Assembly: GCF_003946335.1 (NCBI RefSeq)
Contig: NZ_RHNX01000008.1
Location: 1-64,000, forward strand
Reading direction: 5' to 3'
Source: Levilactobacillus fujinensis
GTDB lineage: Bacteria > Bacillota > Bacilli > Lactobacillales > Lactobacillaceae
DNA length: 64,000 nt
A model generated the notes under the pieces. That model was not told the DNA's origin, searched no databases, and worked only from the letters and a program-made list of their open reading frames with translations. A program made the position numbers and the translations under genes. How positions within the stretch are numbered: position 1 is the first letter of the stretch; each line of letters begins with the position of its first letter. Shown piece by piece: positions 60,868 to 64,000 of this stretch.

Positions 60868-63800
60868 ATGGGACAAGTGGTAGGTAATAAAAGTTGGGTA
60901 TACATGGGAGTTACTCTAGCCAGTTTAAGCTTGGGGAGCTTAGGGTTAACGGTAAAAGCACATGCCGATGTACAGTCTGAGGCGAATTCGTCGACGCCAA
61001 ATGTTACGGCAACAACCGAATCATCTATAGCGGCGACAGGTGAGTTGGAACAGGATGCGAAATCTGTTACGAACGAGCAGGAAACCGATCCAACCAAAAC
61101 AACCCCACCGGTGACTGAAAACCAGAAAAAAGCAAGTGAACCAACAGCGGATGAGAGTCAAGATACACCTGATTTAGCAGCGATAAAAGCGCCAGAACAA
61201 ACAACGAATTCGCAGTCAGAAAAAGCACCTGTGACAGCAGGAACGGGTCCAGTTAAAACTGAGCCATCTGAGGAACCGCAAGAAGCAGACACGCCAGAAG
61301 TGGTAAAACCAGTGGTGGCGCCAACGACAAATTCGCTTAATCCAGTTGCTTCGAAGCAACCAGGGACGTCTTTAGTAAAGACGCGAATTTCTGCTGAAAA
61401 GGTGACGAATTCGACCCAGTTAATCCAGGCCCGTAAAGTCGCTTTAAACCGGTTGGCCGTTCCGGCAGCCGCCATAACAACGGATATGTCTGGGACCTTT
61501 GGAACCAGTGCCTGGAATATCGATGCGGATGGCGTCTTGCATTTTGGTGCGGGGACGTTCACAGATACTATGTCAAATGCGAAACAAAATCCATGGGCAG
61601 CCTATGCAGATGAGATCAAGAGCATTTCGTTTGATAATAAAGTTGTTGCTAGTAACAATTCCGCCTACTTGTTTGCTGGTTTACATAATTTAGTGGCTAT
61701 TGAACATGCAGATCGATTTGATGTCAGTCAGGCGACGAACTTTATGCGGCTGTTTGCACAGGATACGAGCTTAGTTAAAGTTGATACTAGCAATTGGGAT
61801 ACTAGCAAAGTAACGGACATGTTTGGGACATTTGAAGGGGCTAAAAGTTTAGTTACGGTGGACGTTTCCCAATGGAATACCAGCCAAGTGGTTGAGATGG
61901 CAAATATGTTCAACTTTGCCCAGTCACTGACAACGGTGGACGTTTCTCATTGGGATACCAGTCAGGTTAAAAGCATGAGTTACATGTTTAATCAAACTGT
62001 TGGTAATCCGGAAACACAAATTACGGATACGGGGTCGTTACAAGCATTAGATGTTTCCCACTGGAATATGAGTAACATTGGGACGAGTCCTTATGGCAAT
62101 GGTGGTGACATTGCGTATATGTTTGCTGGTCAGAATAAATTGAAATTTTTAGATGTCAGTCATTGGGATGTCAGCCATAATCCGACATTCTCGCATACAT
62201 TTGCAGCCTGTTCGGCATTGGAAACCTTGGATGTTAGTCGGTGGAATACCAGTCGGTCAGGTGATATGACAGCAACCTTTTTACGAAATTCAGCACTGTC
62301 TCAACTAGATGTCAGTCGTTGGGACGTTTCTCGAGTCCAAATTATGGATTATATGTTTTCGGGTATGACTGCTGTAAAGGAATTGAATTTTAGTCGGTGG
62401 CAGACAAATGGCAAGGTATTCTTTCATATGATGCATCTCGTTTCGGGTGATGCGGCATTGACGTCTTTAGACTTGTCAGGATTTCATATGAACGAAAATG
62501 GGCAGATGTATTTTGTCGCCTATTTATTGGGGACCAATTTACGATCTTTTACCATGGGACCGCAGTCTGCTTTGATGGGGACATACTACGGTGCAATTAA
62601 TGACGATGCCAATTTGCCAGAAATCTCTACCATGAAGGGATTCAATCCCAAATTATATACAGGTAAGTGGCAGGCCGTCGGAACGGGGACCGTGGATTCA
62701 CCCAATGGGGCGTCCTATTCGTATGTCCAACTTAGAGGCATGTATAAACGGTCAGAATCCGCGGATGGTAGTATTGTTGGCCCAGCTGAAACTTATGTCT
62801 GGCAGGAAAATAATGTTGTGGCTATCACGGGAGAAGGGACGAAAGTCTATGATGGTCAAGCACTTTCAACAGCAGATCTAGCCAATTATAAGGTCGAGGT
62901 TTATGGCAAAGTGGTGGCACCGACGAATGGCTGGCAAGCGGGAGATTTGATGGGGACGTCCGTTCAACCAGCGTTGCGGGGAACATCTGCGGATCTACGT
63001 AACGCCGGGACCTATGGGGTGACATTGAGTGCAGCAGGGCATGCGAAATTGGTTGCTGCTAACCCGAACCTGGCTGATATTAACGTTATAGATGGTACTT
63101 ATACAATCATGCAGGCACCAGCGACCATTACGGTTAATGGTCAGCAGGCTGTATATGACGGTCAGGCACACCAAGCGACAGTGACAGTTACAGGAGAAGT
63201 GAACGCGGAGAAGCTCGCGTATAAGCTAGATACTGTTCCCCAGACTGAAGTGGGGACTTACCTCGTCACGCCCATTTTGAATGAGGCAGCGGTGAATGGA
63301 AATTATGACATTAAATTAGAACCGGGAACGTTAGCAATCACAGCGGCGACAGGACATGTAAGTGTTCATTACGTCAATGAGAGTGGCCAACAGATTGCGG
63401 CCGATGATGATCAATCCGGTGAAGTTGGTGCGGACTATACGTTAGTGGCGCCCACAATTTCTGGTGCGGTTCTAGTTAGCACACCAACGAATGTTACGGG
63501 AAAATATGCGCTCACATCAACTGATGCGACCTTTGTTTATCACCAGTTTAGTCCAACTAATCCTGATAATTGGGGTCAAGTAAGTGTCCGTTATCTAGAC
63601 GAAAGGGGCACGCAAATTGCGGATGATCGGACAATGGTGGGTGAAATTGGAACGACTTACCAGGTGCCAACGGGACAATTAGGCTATGTATTGATTCAGG
63701 CAACACCTGATGTTGCGGGCCAATATATGGCAACTGGTACGACCATCACGCTCGTTTATCATCAACTGAAAAATACGACGGCAGATCACGGGGTAGTCAT

Positions 63801-64000
63801 TGCCCACTATATTGACGAAGCCGGTAAAACTTTAACGGGAGATACACTGCAAAGCCAGTCGACCGGTGTTGATTATCATTTAACAGCCCCAAGCATCGCA
63901 GGTTACGTGCTCACGGCACAGCCTATAAATGTAGCCGGAAAATTTAATGGGACTACTCAGGAAGTCACTTTTGTCTATCATCAGTTAGCCACGACCTCGG
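60868..64000 (+). CDS. Cell-surface adhesin with BspA-type repeats, MBG and MucBP domains (3' end outside window)
   Basis: At least 1044 residues; the frame is open to the window end. A signal peptide (NKSWVYMGVTLASLSLGSLGLTVKAHA) is a shortened form of the KxYKxGKxW type. A Thr/Glu/Pro-rich stretch follows. BspA (DUF285) repeats with LDVSxWDTSxVxxMxxMF lie at about 270-520, then an MBG-like domain (ITVNGQQAVYDGQAHQATVTVTG). At least three MucBP-type units follow (VSVHYVNESGQQIAADD.., VSVRYLDERGTQIADD.., VIAHYIDEAGKTLTGD..). The domain set predicts mucin or matrix binding and a sortase LPxTG anchor beyond the window. ATG with GAGGAGGAATATC upstream. Confidence 0.93.
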   Translation, partial: MGQVVGNKSWVYMGVTLASLSLGSLGLTVKAHADVQSEANSSTPNVTATTESSIAATGELEQDAKSVTNEQETDPTKTTPPVTENQKKASEPTADESQDTPDLAAIKAPEQTTNSQSEKAPVTAGTGPVKTEPSEEPQEADTPEVVKPVVAPTTNSLNPVASKQPGTSLVKTRISAEKVTNSTQLIQARKVALNRLAVPAAAITTDMSGTFGTSAWNIDADGVLHFGAGTFTDTMSNAKQNPWAAYADEIKSISFDNKVVASNNSAYLFAGLHNLVAIEHADRFDVSQATNFMRLFAQDTSLVKVDTSNWDTSKVTDMFGTFEGAKSLVTVDVSQWNTSQVVEMANMFNFAQSLTTVDVSHWDTSQVKSMSYMFNQTVGNPETQITDTGSLQALDVSHWNMSNIGTSPYGNGGDIAYMFAGQNKLKFLDVSHWDVSHNPTFSHTFAACSALETLDVSRWNTSRSGDMTATFLRNSALSQLDVSRWDVSRVQIMDYMFSGMTAVKELNFSRWQTNGKVFFHMMHLVSGDAALTSLDLSGFHMNENGQMYFVAYLLGTNLRSFTMGPQSALMGTYYGAINDDANLPEISTMKGFNPKLYTGKWQAVGTGTVDSPNGASYSYVQLRGMYKRSESADGSIVGPAETYVWQENNVVAITGEGTKVYDGQALSTADLANYKVEVYGKVVAPTNGWQAGDLMGTSVQPALRGTSADLRNAGTYGVTLSAAGHAKLVAANPNLADINVIDGTYTIMQAPATITVNGQQAVYDGQAHQATVTVTGEVNAEKLAYKLDTVPQTEVGTYLVTPILNEAAVNGNYDIKLEPGTLAITAATGHVSVHYVNESGQQIAADDDQSGEVGADYTLVAPTISGAVLVSTPTNVTGKYALTSTDATFVYHQFSPTNPDNWGQVSVRYLDERGTQIADDRTMVGEIGTTYQVPTGQLGYVLIQATPDVAGQYMATGTTITLVYHQLKNTTADHGVVIAHYIDEAGKTLTGDTLQSQSTGVDYHLTAPSIAGYVLTAQPINVAGKFNGTTQEVTFVYHQLATTS

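Noticed and set aside
1-64000. CRISPR arrays, rRNA and tRNA genes
   Set aside because: No regular direct-repeat/spacer pattern, no rRNA core sequence and no tRNA cloverleaf with a T-loop was seen anywhere.

Overview
This 64 kb window spans the chromosomal replication origin of a low-GC Gram-positive bacterium of the Lactobacillaceae. The gene order (gyrA-gyrB-recF-yaaA-dnaN-dnaA read leftwards, rpmH-rnpA-yidC-jag-mnmE-mnmG read rightwards), Gram-positive DnaA boxes, parS sites, cre sites, PepC, XylP-type transporters and a MucBP/BspA surface protein all fit lactobacilli. The pentoside catabolism suggests a plant-associated, Levilactobacillus brevis-like species; that species-level statement is inference. 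I saw no rRNA, tRNA, CRISPR array, insertion sequence or prophage.

Layout. 1-9.4 kb: replication initiation and topology genes, all on the minus strand and leaving the origin. The origin is bipartite: DnaA boxes upstream of dnaA (about 9518-9787), and a second cluster with DnaA-trios and an AT-rich unwinding element between dnaA and dnaN (about 7788-7933). 10-16.4 kb: ribosomal protein L34, RNase P protein, membrane insertase, RNA-binding Jag and the two tRNA U34-modifying proteins. The rsmG-noc-parA-parB genes that often follow mnmG are absent here, although four ParB-binding parS sites lie at 22.7, 22.8, 31.2 and 43.8 kb.

16.8-36.7 kb is a mosaic of single genes and short operons: PnuC vitamin transport, an orphan antitoxin-like protein, HAD phosphatases, BrnQ, an MFS drug exporter, a thioesterase, a stand-alone condensation-like protein, signal peptidase I, MarR and TetR regulators, aminopeptidase C, a secreted nuclease and cardiolipin synthase.

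36.8-41.4 kb and 52.1-57.0 kb are two xyloside loci. Each has its own AraC-type regulator, a GPH-family (XylP-like) symporter and a glycosidase: a GH43 beta-xylosidase in the first, a GH31 alpha-xylosidase-like enzyme in the second. cre sites indicate CcpA control. Together they would import and cleave xylo-oligosaccharides and isoprimeverose-type alpha-xylosides. Between them lie cell-surface proteins (DUF2207, YfhO), an unusual cluster of TAACCCGGGTTA palindromes, a TetR/oxidoreductase pair and a purine permease with PurBox-like sites. The window ends inside a large BspA/MBG/MucBP adhesin gene.

Intergenic space is rich in structure. Two dispersed repeat families (A: seven copies or fragments; B: three) fold into hairpins, with sequence changes that preserve pairing. 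A candidate small RNA near 32.3 kb has three consecutive hairpins that all display UAACCA in their loops.
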